From Ectocarpus siliculosus (Eukaryota; Sar; Phaeophyceae; Ectocarpales; Ectocarpaceae), in contig FN649739.1 in NCBI GenBank assembly GCA_000310025.1, positions 2,464,810-2,528,809 on the forward strand: a stretch of 64,000 nucleotides of DNA. The letters run 5' to 3'. Under the pieces are notes generated by a model, which ran no database searches, was not told the DNA's origin, and saw only the letters and a program-made list of their open reading frames with translations. Both the position numbers and the translations under genes were made by a program. Shown here piece after piece: positions 32,406-44,700 of this stretch (its first letter is position 1; every line of letters begins with the position of its first letter).

Positions 32406-35187
32406 GGGGCCCCAAAGGGGGGATTTTTTTTTTCCCCCCCCCCCCCCCCCCTTTTTGTCTTGGGTTTTTTTTTTTAAAAGGGGGGGGGGAAAGGCTTTTC
32501 CCCGGGGGCCTTTTTTCTCCCCAAAAAAGGGTTGGGGAAAAAATCCCCCAGGACCCCCGGGTTTTTTTTTTGTGCCCCCCCTTGGGCCAAAGGGGGGGGT
32601 TTTGACGANNNNNNNNNNNNNNNNNNNNNNNNNNNNNNNNNNNNNNNNNNNNNNNNNNNNNNNNNNNNNNNNNNNNNNNNNNNNNNNNNNNNNNNNNNNN
32701 NNNNNNNNCCAAACCCCCCCCCCCCCCCCCCAAAAAAAAAAACCCCGGGGCCCCCAAAATGACCCCCCCCCCCCCCCCCCCCCACCTCTCACTGGGCCCC
32801 TAGAGGCGTGATATTTGTTTCGCGATCCTGCTCCGCACCTTGTCGTCATGGACTTGTAGTTGTAAACGGTGAGGGGTAACGGCTTGTCCACGGAGGCCTT
32901 GATCATCTCGATGAACGTGTTGTCGAGAACTTCCAGCAGGACCCCTGGTCGTTGATTCGATGCATCCCATTGGCCAAGCAAGGACCATTCGATCGATCCC
33001 ATTGGCCAAGCAAGGTGAACGAGTGAACGATGGATTCAGATTCGCATGCACTGCAGATAGATTATTGCATTGCTACGGTAGTACTAGTAGTATTTGTTAA
33101 TGCGACCTGGCACCAGAGCCCTTGAGTTGAGAAAGAGAGCAAGGTGCTCCAGTCAGTGCATGCGAGCAGCGACGGTACAACCAACAGGACGGCCGGGAAA
33201 CAAGATCACTCTTGATGGGCTTCCTCGGTGTATTGTCGAATCATGCCAACACGGATGCACACTCAGGGGGCGAGGTATATCCACAAAAACAAAAAGAAAG
33301 TTGCCGTGGGCCCGTCACCCTTTCCTGCAGACGCGAATGCATAGCTTCCAAGTTGCGCAAACAACGGCCAGCCTTGCTGCGGACCGTGTGTCAGTCCGTG
33401 AAAAGGGCAAACCTATCAACTGCTTGATGCAAATATCAATCTCCAACCCACAGCATTCGGCGGAGTTCTAAAAAGTATTGCTTCTGTGAGGAGTGAGGCG
33501 TATCGAGCCGGCCCTCTCAGCAAATGTGCGGCTCTTCGTAAGTCTCCTTGCGTGGAAGTGTTCTCGCAAGGCCTCCGGAAATCGGATATTGCAAAGATGC
33601 CGGTTCATGTCGCAAACGAAAAAAACTTCCTCCATCGTCGCCCGTGAGGACTAGGGGAAGGGAGTGTGCTTGCTTGGTTGGGTGTTTCGCCGGGACTGCT
33701 GCCCCGTTCCATTGCGTTGTGGTACACACGTGATTTTGTTCCGCGGTTCCGCGGAACAGCAGTCGCGTCCCGTACCAATTGTTCAAGGAAACGATGTGTC
33801 CCGCGGCACAAATGTAGTTTTGTGCCCGGTAGATAATCGAGCTTTGAAATCTGACCAAAAAAGGGCGTGTGGAATCGTGTACACGAAGAGATGCGTTCTG
33901 AGGGAAAACTCCAGTCTCGTGCCCGGTGGATAAATCGAGGTGGAATCGTACACAACCGACGGTAAAAAAAAGAAAATCGATCGGGATAGTAAAATATAGC
34001 AATACCAGCAACCTCATAACTCATAACGACTCGGAATATGTAATGCGGGCCCCCTTAGGGCGGATGTGTGCAGGCCGGTTTCACCCTCCCCCTAGAGTGG
34101 GTGTCTGTCGCGCGATGTCAGGCCAGCGGCGTCTTGCTTTCCTCGCGAGATTGAGCACGGACTGAACGGCACCCGTAGAAGCAAAACTTAGCTGTGTTTG
34201 TGTGGATGTATCCTGTTGTAGTCGAGGGGTCAGGGGGGCTTGTTGTGGCGGGGTGCGATGCTGCGGAACAACTGCTGCGGCGGGATATTCTACAAAGAAG
34301 AGAGGGAGATACTGGAGCCATGTGCGTAAATATTTTTTCAAGCCAACAAGGGTAGCCAGGGAGAAAACGGGCGACAACAATAATAATAATGATGCGCACG
34401 AAGCGTTGTCAGCTAAATCTCCCGCGCATGCGTATGCATATCTATGCGCAAAGCACTGTGTATGTGATTCTGCGCATCTCCACTTTTCCCGAAAGCATTT
34501 TACAAGTACGCTGTGGCGGCGTAACTAGTCATTTTCTTCGCTTCGTTTTGAGCCTATTTAGCGTTTTGCGTGAAGTTGGAGAGGATGGCGGGGCGAACGG
34601 GCATTTCCGTGCGGACACCAACGCGTGGGTATCCCACCTACAATTAATTTACCCAGCAGCCGTGTTCGAGACAGCGGAATCATAATCATTCTCTCAACGA
34701 CGGAGCGGTGGGGTTTCGGATACCCTCCGGCAGACTGCAGTACAGTGTAATCTGTAAATGTTGTTGCGCTTACATGGACTTGCTGCCTGCGTGTATGTAT
34801 GCTCTTCGTTGAAACCTCCTGTAAGTTTCGTCTCAGAATCACCGAAAAAGAAAGGACGGCAAGCATGCGGCAGTGGCCCTGACTGCAACTCATCCACACG
34901 ACACAACCAGGGGGTGATGCGATGACAAGCTCCGGATGGTGAGTGGGTGGAAGGAACGGAGGTGGGATGTACGCGTACTGGAACGTGGATGCGTTCCCTC
35001 TTGTTTGTTCCAAAACATCCGCCGTGTCACTGCTGCTGCTGCACTGACTCGCCCACTCACCGTCTGCCGCTACGATGAAGTCGAAGAAGCTGACGAGTCC
35101 AACCTTAGAGGCTGGAGAGTTCGGCTGCACCCCTAGTACTCGATACCCACACTTCCCGAGCTGGGCTGCTCCCTGGGAGTTCCCCAT
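29441..35187 (-). CDS. GORASP: GRASP55/65 Golgi reassembly-stacking protein
   Basis: GRASP proteins sit on the cytosolic face of Golgi membranes, oligomerise through PDZ-like domains to tether cisternae, and in some organisms act in unconventional secretion. Six exons, all phases joining: 35061-35187, 32839-32944, 31899-31995, 31063-31245, 30509-30612, 29441-29705; 293 aa. The protein starts MGNSQG, giving a Gly2 N-myristoylation site as in animal GRASPs. PDZ 1: GYRVLGVQPNSPASKVGL, FFDFIVAADG, DKPLPLTVYN, then ITPSSSWGGQGMLGVTIRF. PDZ 2: VRVLEVVPGSPSHIAGL, HDYLLGTAERV, MSFYVYNTKTDEV, then LPTNVWGGEGCLGAEVGHG and YLHRLP. The C-terminal tail after the GRASP domain is only about 85 residues and Gly/Pro-rich, much shorter than the vertebrate regulatory tails. 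Intron 1 holds a 100-N gap in poor sequence. The start lies 593 bp from the divergent IFT121 start. Confidence 0.93.
30157..30194. repeat. (GACA)n microsatellite
   Basis: About nine tandem GACA units followed by a short GA run, in the last intron of the GRASP gene. Confidence 0.85.
31797..31835 (+). repeat. Possible diverged family A repeat
   Basis: AACGCATTTTGATTGGCCAG followed by TCGGTCACC is a partial inverse match to family A (CCGGCTGGCCAATGA...GCGTCA). It lies in GRASP intron 3. Similarity is limited to about 30 bp. Confidence 0.3.
32374..32790. other. 100-N gap in homopolymer-rich, low-quality sequence
   Basis: The gap itself is 32609-32708. On both sides almost every base falls in homopolymer runs of C, G, T or A, unlike anything else in the window. 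This looks like poor base calling or assembly, not genomic sequence. It lies in GRASP intron 2 between exons 31899-31995 and 32839-32944. Frames that run across it are artefacts. Confidence 0.85.
32964..33015. repeat. 20-bp direct repeat
   Basis: ATCCCATTGGCCAAGCAAGG occurs at 32964-32983 and 32996-33015, at the acceptor end of GRASP intron 1. The GGCCAA core recalls family A repeats, but the match is too short to assign. Confidence 0.6.
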
Positions 35188-35780
35188 GCTGCAATGCTGC
35201 TCTCTCTGCCCTCCCCGTGATCGCGGGACGCCGCCTTGGGCGATGGTGGCGCAGCAACAGCAGTGCGAGCGCCACAAGAGCGCACTCGCCTGTAGGCAAA
35301 GTTTTCTCCCTCTTGCAACGGTCGTGCTCCCCCCACCGCAGTCCCTCTCTGCTTCTCAGCCGCGGTGGCAGTGAGTGTGCTGCCTAGTCTCGGTGCTGCA
35401 GATGTGCCGCTCACAGCTTCGTTACAAGGGGCCCCACAGCTACTACAGAAAGGAGAAAACACAGTACGTACTATAGATTCTATACGAAACCCCCATGTGT
35501 AACGGTTTCCAGCATTTTTTCAAAATCTCGACCAAACGTCGCCGACAAAAAGATCTTTGGAGGTTACTGTAGCACAACAACAACAGCCATTCTTACAAGG
35601 AAGATCCAACGTGCTGCCGGTTTATTTCCTGGCCAAGCTCTCGTTGCTAAGATTTGTTAGTTCAGAATAGAGATCTGCCCGAGTAGGAAAAGTGCATTGG
35701 GAGGGAGCTTGGAAACGAAGAAAGGGCTGGGGCGCCCGCCGACGGACAGCAGCAAAAGTGTCTTGTTCTAGGATACAGAG
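35188..35780. promoter_or_regulatory. Shared divergent promoter region of GRASP and IFT121
   Basis: Only 593 bp separate the two start codons, which face away from each other. Both 5' UTRs and core promoters must fit here unless an upstream non-coding exon exists. I see no unambiguous TATA box. The half nearer GRASP is GC-rich; an AT-richer stretch at about 35460-35600 is the best candidate for a nucleosome-depleted centre. Confidence 0.5.
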
Positions 35781-38700
35781 ATGTTCATCTACCTGAGCAA
35801 AAAGATAGCCATTCCGAATGGGACGAAACTCGACAGCTTGGCATGGAACCCTGCCCAAGGATGGATCGCGTGCGGTGGATCTAATGGCCTCACAAAGGTA
35901 TCAATGACTGCGGGATGACAACGATCGATCGTCGCTTGCCACACAAGATACGCAGTACACAGCAGTGCGTGTGGGAGGTCAACGTGACAATGTGTCCTGT
36001 GTTGCTTCTCATGTAACACGCTTTCGTTGACATCACGCCAGAAACGCCCTTGATTCAGGCCGTCGTAGCTACGCATGCGGCTGTAGCCGAACGCATTCCT
36101 TCCACTTTTGGATCTACCAAGCTCGTGGGTAGGCTGTAAGTGCGATGCAGCTCAGGTCCTTCAAACCGCATAATCTGCCACACTACTTGTAGCGCTAACA
36201 TAAACAGAACATCTGGGCACTCTTCTCTTTTGCTGGCATACCTACATTGTCACTCTCCACACATTGGTGTCATCACCGCACGTGTACTGTATTCCTCGCC
36301 ATTACATTTTGAGAACGTTGTCAAGCCTAGACTATATTTTCACATATGACGGAAGGAATCCACCCATGACAGTCCCCGTTGGGATGTGTTAGAAGCTGTT
36401 GGTGCCTGCCTGGTTCATAGGTTGTCTGTTTACTGCATGGCCGCACCACGTGGCACATGCCACATAGACATCGCTGCCGTTGTGAGCCTGTTGATAACTC
36501 TCCTTCATCTCGTTCAGTCACCAAAAAGAACCGCGACTATTGTTCACGGTGGGGGAGTAGCCGGCGATAGGTTGATAAGCGCATTTCGTTCTGACACATG
36601 TTAGCGGTGCCTTGGAGACCTTCCTATGCATGCATACGTTCAAGCTAGACAATACGGGGGGGGGGGACGATAGCCTAACGTATCGGAGGCGAGTATCCCA
36701 CCAAAGCTGAAGGTGAACATAAATCGGCAGGGAGTGATGAACATGAACAGGACGGTGGACCCGGCAAACTCTAAAACTATGTACACGGGCATGCGCTCTC
36801 TGAATCGCCACGACCTTGTGCAGGTCCTAAAGCTGGACTCTGTCGGCGGAGGTGGGGCCGGGGGAGCTCCAGGAAAAGAGGTCAACGCGGAGAACGGGAG
36901 GGGAGGTGGTGCGGCAGCGGGCGGCGGCGGGGGATCCAACCTCAGCATGAACCAAACGCTAGAGGGCCACGAGGGTTCTGTGGTGGGCAACAATACTTAA
37001 ACATGTAGAACATACCTCTATTCTGGTACCCCACACAGAAGGTAGATCCAGCGAATTGATGGTACCGGGGTTTTTGTCGCACATGCCATGAATCGAGAGT
37101 TCTGTGGCTCGCTATAGTACTGGAATGGACCGTCAACTGTCAAGGTTTGCGTTCGATAGTGACATGAACCCCCAAGTCAGCAGCGTCCGGTGCGCGTTCC
37201 CGGGCAACGCTCCGTTCAAAAAAGAGCTCAAGGCGATATGGGCGGACGAGTTCTCCCAAATTGACGTTAGGAAATTTTTGAGGCACTAATGTAGGAACAT
37301 GATAAGATGGTCGTTTCCCTAGGCCAGAACCAGCCGGTGAGCGTAACTCGGTGACGGTTTCGGATTGACCAACAACTACAGGTGTGTGTCACCTGGAACG
37401 CAACGTACTCGAAGCTCACGACATGCGACGAACAGGGGTTGATCATCGTGTGGATGCTGCACAAGGGCCTTTGGTTCGAAGAGATGATCAACAACCGACA
37501 CAAGAGCGCCGTGAGGGACATGAAGGTCTGTCGGAAGGGGAGCACCACCATCGAATCCCCAATGTTTTCCCCCGTCTGAATCGTCACACACCAGTGGATT
37601 CGAAGTGGTCTGTTGCCCAATTCGTTGAGGACGAAGTCTTCGGGAGAACCTACGGAGGAGAACATGTTCGACAACGTTTCTAGAAACGTACGGGTTTTGT
37701 ATCAAACAGATAGTCAAGGATCGATACGACACCGACTCTAGGGTCTGGGAAGGCCCCATTGAATTTTAGTACCGTTGATTTAAGGCAGCGTCTTACACTA
37801 GCCGCTATTGCAATGTCTCTTGTAGCTTGTACGTCTATCCACACGCGTTGACCCTTTGTGGACCCTTGCCCTGAGCAGTGGACGAGCAACGGGCAGAAGA
37901 TCTGTATCATCTACGCCGACGGGGCCGTGATCGTCGGTTCCGTCGACGGTAACAGGCTCTGGGGTAAGGAACTGGATATGGGGCTACAGAACGTGGAGTG
38001 GTCTCCCGATGGTCGCCGGTAAGTCCTAGCCTTCGCCTCAAGGCCAGGAATGTGGAAGTAGCCCCGCCGCTACACTAGAGTCTAGCCCAAACGTTGACAC
38101 CAGGGTCGCCGCCGAGCTTCGCTGTCCCAGCTAGAGAAGCCATCCTGATCGACGTGCAACCGACTCTCCATCTGACGGCATATTTCTTCACCAGGATTCT
38201 CTTCGCTACGGCGGCGGGAGAAGTCCTCATCTACGACGCCCAGGGCAAGCGGTTGAGGGCCATGACCCTTCCCGAGGGAGCGGAGATCACTCCGGATTCC
38301 ACCGGCGCCAACAGTCCGACCAGCGGCAGCAAAAAGAAACCGGCGTTTTTGCGAGACGAAAAGGATGACGACGACGACGACGACGATGACAACGAAGCGA
38401 AAGGCGGCGAGGGGAAAAACGGTGGACGAAAACGGGGAGAGGGGAAGAAAGGGCGCGTCATTTTCGTGGACTGGTATGACGGTGCCGAGGGACTCCTACA
38501 CCCGCAAGTTCCGACGCTGTGCATTGCGCTGGATGGGGGCTTCGTGCAGCTGAGCAGGGGCGTGGACGACAATGCGGCACCACTTGTCGTGGACGCGCAC
38601 ATGAGAATTCGGCAGGCGAGTGCATGACATGGATTTGGAGTCGAAACGTGCGATTTGGATACCGTTCGTTCTACGGGACAGTTAACGTCGGGTGTTCTCT

Positions 38701-41700
38701 TGTGGAATAGTTGCAATTTTTCGACCCTCCAAAGTCAAGTCTACGCTTGTGTAATATAACATTTCTTTACCGTTTGCCCAGATTGCTTGCATCCTCCCCT
38801 CAAGCATCAGGGACGCACCAACAATCCCGCCGGTGAAGCATAACGTGGTCGAAGTCGTCGGTGTTGACCGGATTCCGCCTGAGCGCATCATTTCAAGTCA
38901 CTGGCAATACCCGTGACCACTGCCCGCCTTCCATTCCTCACCGTTCCAGCGTCGTTAAACATATGGTGTGTATTTCTCTGAACGGAGAAGTATGTAGTAC
39001 GAAACATGAGTTCCGTGTGATGCGATGTGAAAATGTTCCCCCTCCCAACATGAGTTGACTCATTCCCCAGGAAATTATCCCGAAATACCTCTCCAATACT
39101 ACTCCAGGCCCGGTGGAACACAAACGGAACAGTGCTGGCCTTGAGTGGGGCCGCCACGGCGCATCTCAGCAAGTCCGGGCAGTCGCGAGAGCTTTCGGTT
39201 GTCAAACTCTACTCCCCCTACGGGGTACCGCTCCGCACGCTCAAGGTTGGTACGGGTATTGCTTCTCGCTTGGTTGGTTGATGAAGTCGATCCCGCACAC
39301 TGGTTGGCCGATGACAGATTGGCTATCTTCGAAAGTTCTTCTGTACAAGTATTTGTGGTACATGATGAATGCACTATGTCGTTGTCGTTTGGTACTGCTT
39401 TTAACCATCCCAACGTCACTGCAACGCACAGAATCTACCTTTCGCTCACGCTTGCAAGTTTACGTTAGCGAGCGACGACCCGAGGACATGCAGTTGAATT
39501 CCCCCCAGGGCTGTCGAGTTTGTGTCAGTGGGTCTTCTATTCCTCGTGAACAAAGAAGCCAAACCCATCCAAATAACCTGAAAGCTCTTTCGATCGAATA
39601 TCACGTCGGGGATGGGACCCACGACTTCGACCACCCAAGAGTTTCGAGGGTACCTGAAGATCACGCGAATTATTGTTGTGACTCGGTAGTACAAGGTGAA
39701 GAGCTTCCCCGTGTCGCTGCAGGTACATATTTCCTGGTTCCAGTTCGATGTGTTACGATGATCACCCCAACGTGAATCGCGGCAGGTGCCGGGCAACGGC
39801 ATCAGCAGCATGGCGTGGGAGGGGGGAGGATTGAGAATCGCCCTCGCTGTTGACGCCTACATATATTTCGCCAACATTCGGTGAGCACGGCGATCTGATT
39901 CTTGTCAGGAGTGTTTGGTTCACGTACATGCGTGCACGTGCGGCACACCTTGGTACCTTCGGCGTGGCCCCGGACAAGTGTCACCAGAACGGCAAGACGC
40001 CAGGTTTTCAATGCGACGAGAAAATCAATGTGTGCAAGAGTTGCCAGACCTGCGTCTACTGGCCTGGTGACTGGTGGATGTAAAGGTTGTCGATGACAAC
40101 CTTGCCTACATTTGAGCCCCAACAGCAAGGGAGAGAGGCCTGCACCTTGTCCACATGGTAGAATGTTGAAATGCCAAATTGTAGCGGTTTCAGAGACCGA
40201 AGGAAGTTTTCGGCTTTTCATGTTCTTCTGGGCTTTTCCTGTTTCGGGGTGGTGAACAATCTCTGGATCTGTGTTTTTCGTACCTTGTCACGCGTGAGCT
40301 CGTAGACACGGACGCCGCGTCTAACAAGTCCGGAACAGGAGGCCTCGGACATGGGTCAGCACGGCTCTCGTTGTGAACTACCGAAACCACAAAGATGCCG
40401 TTCAAGACCACGGATAGATATACCTATGTGCGCGTGGTGTATTTCATTACATATTGTCACAAAGGTGCCTTGTCTGACGGACAAACGCATACGTACCGCA
40501 TTACAGTCCTGACTACGCTTGGGCATCGACTGCGGGCGGCGAGGTACTTGCGTACGCTTACCAAAAGGCCGACAGGATGGACACTCAGGTATTACAATCC
40601 GACGCACCAGGTAGTCAAACACGTTAGGTAGTGTTGTTGAGGGTTGTACGGAGACCTTTCCTATGAAATCTAGCTGAAGGCCGGCGAGGGGCGAGTCCGC
40701 CACTGTGTCACGGTATTTTTCCCGGCGATGCATTGATTTCTGAGGAAGAAGAAAGCACAGGGCCTCGTGGAAGCGAGTTCTTCCCAAAGCAGTGCTTGTT
40801 CAGGTCCGCTGTCGTATCCGGGAATCTCAACGCCCGTCCCTATCTGCATACAGGTTTGCTTCTGGGACCTAAAGGCAGGGGAGAGGCGCGTGAAGTCGCA
40901 CCGAAACCTGAAGCTTATCTGTGGGGGTGGGGAGCACGTGTGCCTTGTCACAGGCCCAGACGACAGGGGAAGGTGAGCCAGACGCAAAACAGAGGACACA
41001 CAGCTTCCAAGAGTAACTGCACGACAAAACTCCTTGCCACTGCTGTCGTGGTGAGAGGATTTCTAAATGCCCACACCTTGCCAAACGCATGCATACCGTA
41101 GGCCGAAAAGTTCGCGTTCGTCTGCCGGGGGACCTGGCGAACACCGGAGGTGGACGAAAAGGCTCCGTAGAATTGCATCGAAATCGCCCCCCTGCGGTTG
41201 CCTCGTTTTCAGTTGTCGGTGCTCGTTGGTTTTCTTCTTCGATTTCGGTGCTCACGCTTCCGCTTCAAATCCTCTTGCGGTACGTACTTCATCGTCCTCA
41301 GCTGCTGCGATAATTGCCAACTGTGGTCTCCGTTTCGCGACCCCCACGTTGCCATCGTTTTTTTTTCTCTGCGGTGGTTTCGATTTCTCTAACGCAGGCA
41401 CTCGTTGATCCTGGTGAACTCGATTGGATCCACTCTTGAGGAACGTGTCCTCCCAGCCAGAATTGCTCCCTTGAAGATGGCCATGAGTGGAGCCCACGTC
41501 GTCGTGTCAGGGGCGGCGGCGGCCTACGTCTGGCAGTACAAGAACCAGGCAAGTTGTTAACTCAGTCGCAACGGAGACCTAAATTGAGTATCTACAGACG
41601 CGTTCAAGTTGTTTTTTGGACAGTGCTTCGGCAGAACAAGACGTAACGTCGAACTATGAGGCACCCAATGTTAGTGTATGTTGTTTTACAAGCTGGGGGG

Positions 41701-44700
41701 CAAACGTCTCCTACCGCGCCAATCCGCCCGACGTCCAGCAGCAGGAATAGTGCTAGCACTACCCCTAAAGTCCGGGACCGAAAACGGTAGAGACGTCGCT
41801 TAGCAGCTCCCGATATTTGCACAACTTTCTTGGGTGGTCCACCAGAAAGGCAACCACAACAACACGAGATCGTCTCCTCTCGTGCACCGACAGGAAACTT
41901 CTCCCTTCCGAGACAGTGACCCCGCCACGGCAATCGCCATGGCCCTCAAGCGCACGCCCGGTGCGGGCCGCGAGAGAGTCATTGACCCGGACAACCTGAC
42001 GTCCCCCGCCTGCGCCCCGGAGGCCTACGGCGGTCCTGCGGGGGACAATGATGAAGCCAACTCCAACCCAATCACAGGTGATTGCTCGAATAGGTCAAGC
42101 TCTCCCCAGACGAGTATTGTCAACGACCACGGTGGGACTGCTGTAGACGACCTCTTGGGTGGACCCACGCCCGACCTCGATATTTTGTATCTGTCCTATC
42201 GTCGTTGCGAGAGTCACGGTCGGCATGCCCGCGTGCATGGTATCAACGCGCGTCAGGCTTTAGCGTCCGGCGTCGTGGTGCTGCCCCAGGGAGTGAAGCT
42301 AAGGCCACTTCTAACTCGATAGCAAAGTTCAGACCACAGGGAAAAGGTTATAGCACGCTTTAACGGCATGTTGGGCCCCTTCAGGAGTCGCCGAAAGCAG
42401 AAGAGGCTAATACAGACGGCCGAGCCAGAAATCAAACCGCGGGCGCCGTCCGGTACAATCACGACGATTGCACGGATAAGGAGGGAAGGACGATATTAAG
42501 AACCGAGCGAGTGACAATAGTTCGATGAAAAGGGAAGTCCGCCAAAGAGACACGTTAGCGAGGTGTCTCCAGTTGCCTTTGCCGCACTTTACGACACCCC
42601 CCCGGGCCACACTAACTCGCTTCTCTCCTTGTTTTGCAGCGGTGGCCGTGTCTGAGAGCTGTTTTCTTCTCGGCAGAGAGGACGGCACTATCTGCCGCTA
42701 CACCCTGCCCCACATCAGCCGGGAGAACAGGTAGACCCCTCCAGACCCTAAGCGGATAACGCGACATGTAAACCCGCATGTAGAACCTTTCAGTGCATGC
42801 TGTTGTATGCTCAGTAGCTCCTTCCTGTCCATCTCGAATTTCAGCCTTTGTTGTATAGGTGCAACAGTATTTCGTTTCGGATTCCCAGTGCTTCGGACTT
42901 CGAGTGTTCTGCGGAGCGGGCCAAATCTAGAACCTCTTATATTGCTCCAGGAATAATATGACGCTTTGGCCTTCCTTTCCCTCCCCGAAAACGCCTGTCC
43001 AACTGAGATGCATGTTGATACCCTCTTCTGCCAACACCTTCGCCCGATACACCTCGTCTACCGTTTCGAAGTTACACGGTGCGGTCGAAGCCACAACAGA
43101 TGGCGTTGAACCTCAACAGCTCTTTATTGGCGGTCATTGATGCGACCGGGGTGCTTTCCGTCCAAGACCTCGATTCCAAGGTGGGAACACCCTGTAAAGT
43201 CTCTAGGCCCTCGATATGGCTTCCCCTGATGAATATCACACTACAATAACCACTCCCTTTCCGTTTCTGTGAGGACGACAAGGGAAACCACCGTGATGCA
43301 TGTTTGAATCAAGTGGTGGTTGGCTGTAGTGTATATGGTCTCGAAACGTAGTCCAACAAGTATAAATCCGACAGACGCTCTTTGAAAATAGAGAAAAACG
43401 TTGTGAAAATTGATTGAAGCTTGTGTATGGGTTCGATTGGACATACAGTACTTGTGAAATCGCGTGGGTTGCTCGGCATCCCGCGTTGTCGAGGCCGACG
43501 GTAGAGGTGGAGATGTAGGGGCGGGGATCACTGATGCCCTGTAGCATGGGGGTCGTCGCAAAACACATCAAGCCAGTGCACCGTACCTTTTGTTTCCGTG
43601 GCCCTAATGTACTTGTGGGGGCTATTGACAATGGGGGTATAACTCAACTGGGCGTTCCGATATTGCGTGACGCAGTCCCCTGGCGACACCTCGAAAGGAG
43701 CAGGAAGAGAATCATTGGACAACGGGCCTTGGGCAAGCTTGGAGAGGCGAGATACGTGGGACATCGTATGGGCGACTGATGATCCTAGTCAGGTGAGCAT
43801 CATCATCTGAAACACATTGGTTCGTGTTAAGAGCTGTTCAGGCGACGAAAGACGAGCGGGCAGCTTCGAAGCGTTGGGCCACCTTCAACGCTCAGGCTCG
43901 CCGTAGCTGCTCTGCCCGAGGCTGTGCTATTCCCTAGGGCAGGACAAACCCTAGACTACAGTGGTTTGAATGAGCTTTATGGTTCAGCCTACATGTTTTT
44001 GCAAGCAAACAAATGTACCGATCTATTTGAGTAATCGCCTCAGCATCATGTCACAGCAATCGTGCGTTGATGATATTTTGGTTGGCACACTCAGATTCGT
44101 GTCGCTGAAACACGCCAAGTAGTGGGAAATAACGTCATGCGGGTGTTGAGGTTGACGCCTTGGCCACTGCCTCCAACGCTGCAGATAGAACCAAAGGTCG
44201 TCGAATGTCTCGAACTTTGACAAGTCGATTGCACCGAACAGGTGCAGCAGCAATTCTTGAAAGGAGCAGTTCATCAGACCGGAAGTGTACCCGTGAAATT
44301 GTTCACTCGCTGCCTCCTCCACTCCTGCTGCCTCTGCTGCCTCTGCTGCTGTCCCAACATTCGCGCAGTTAGCAGCAATGGAGAAAACCAAAATGGTGGT
44401 GTTTAACAACGGGGAAGCTGAGGAGCCGGTGCCGTGTACCCGAAATCTGTGCCGGTTAGAGGGACTCGAGGCCCGAACGGTGGGCCTGGATGATATCATG
44501 GCGGCGCCCGAAAGTCCGGACAGGTGACACAACGCCAGCCCCGCATCGACTCGCAAACTAACCTCATTCGTTCGGGCAACGCATGGACTTTCACTCCGCT
44601 ATGTTGTGGACCTCGAAAACGGTTGGCTGCTCCTCCGGAAACCTGAACCTACAATAGAAACGTAATTGCACCAGGATGCGAAGTTGATTCCCATGCGCGG

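Noticed and set aside
32272-33002. Gly/Pro/Lys-rich frames across the second N block
   Set aside because: Homopolymer artefact in a GRASP intron; the last part overlaps genuine GRASP exon 2 in a different context.
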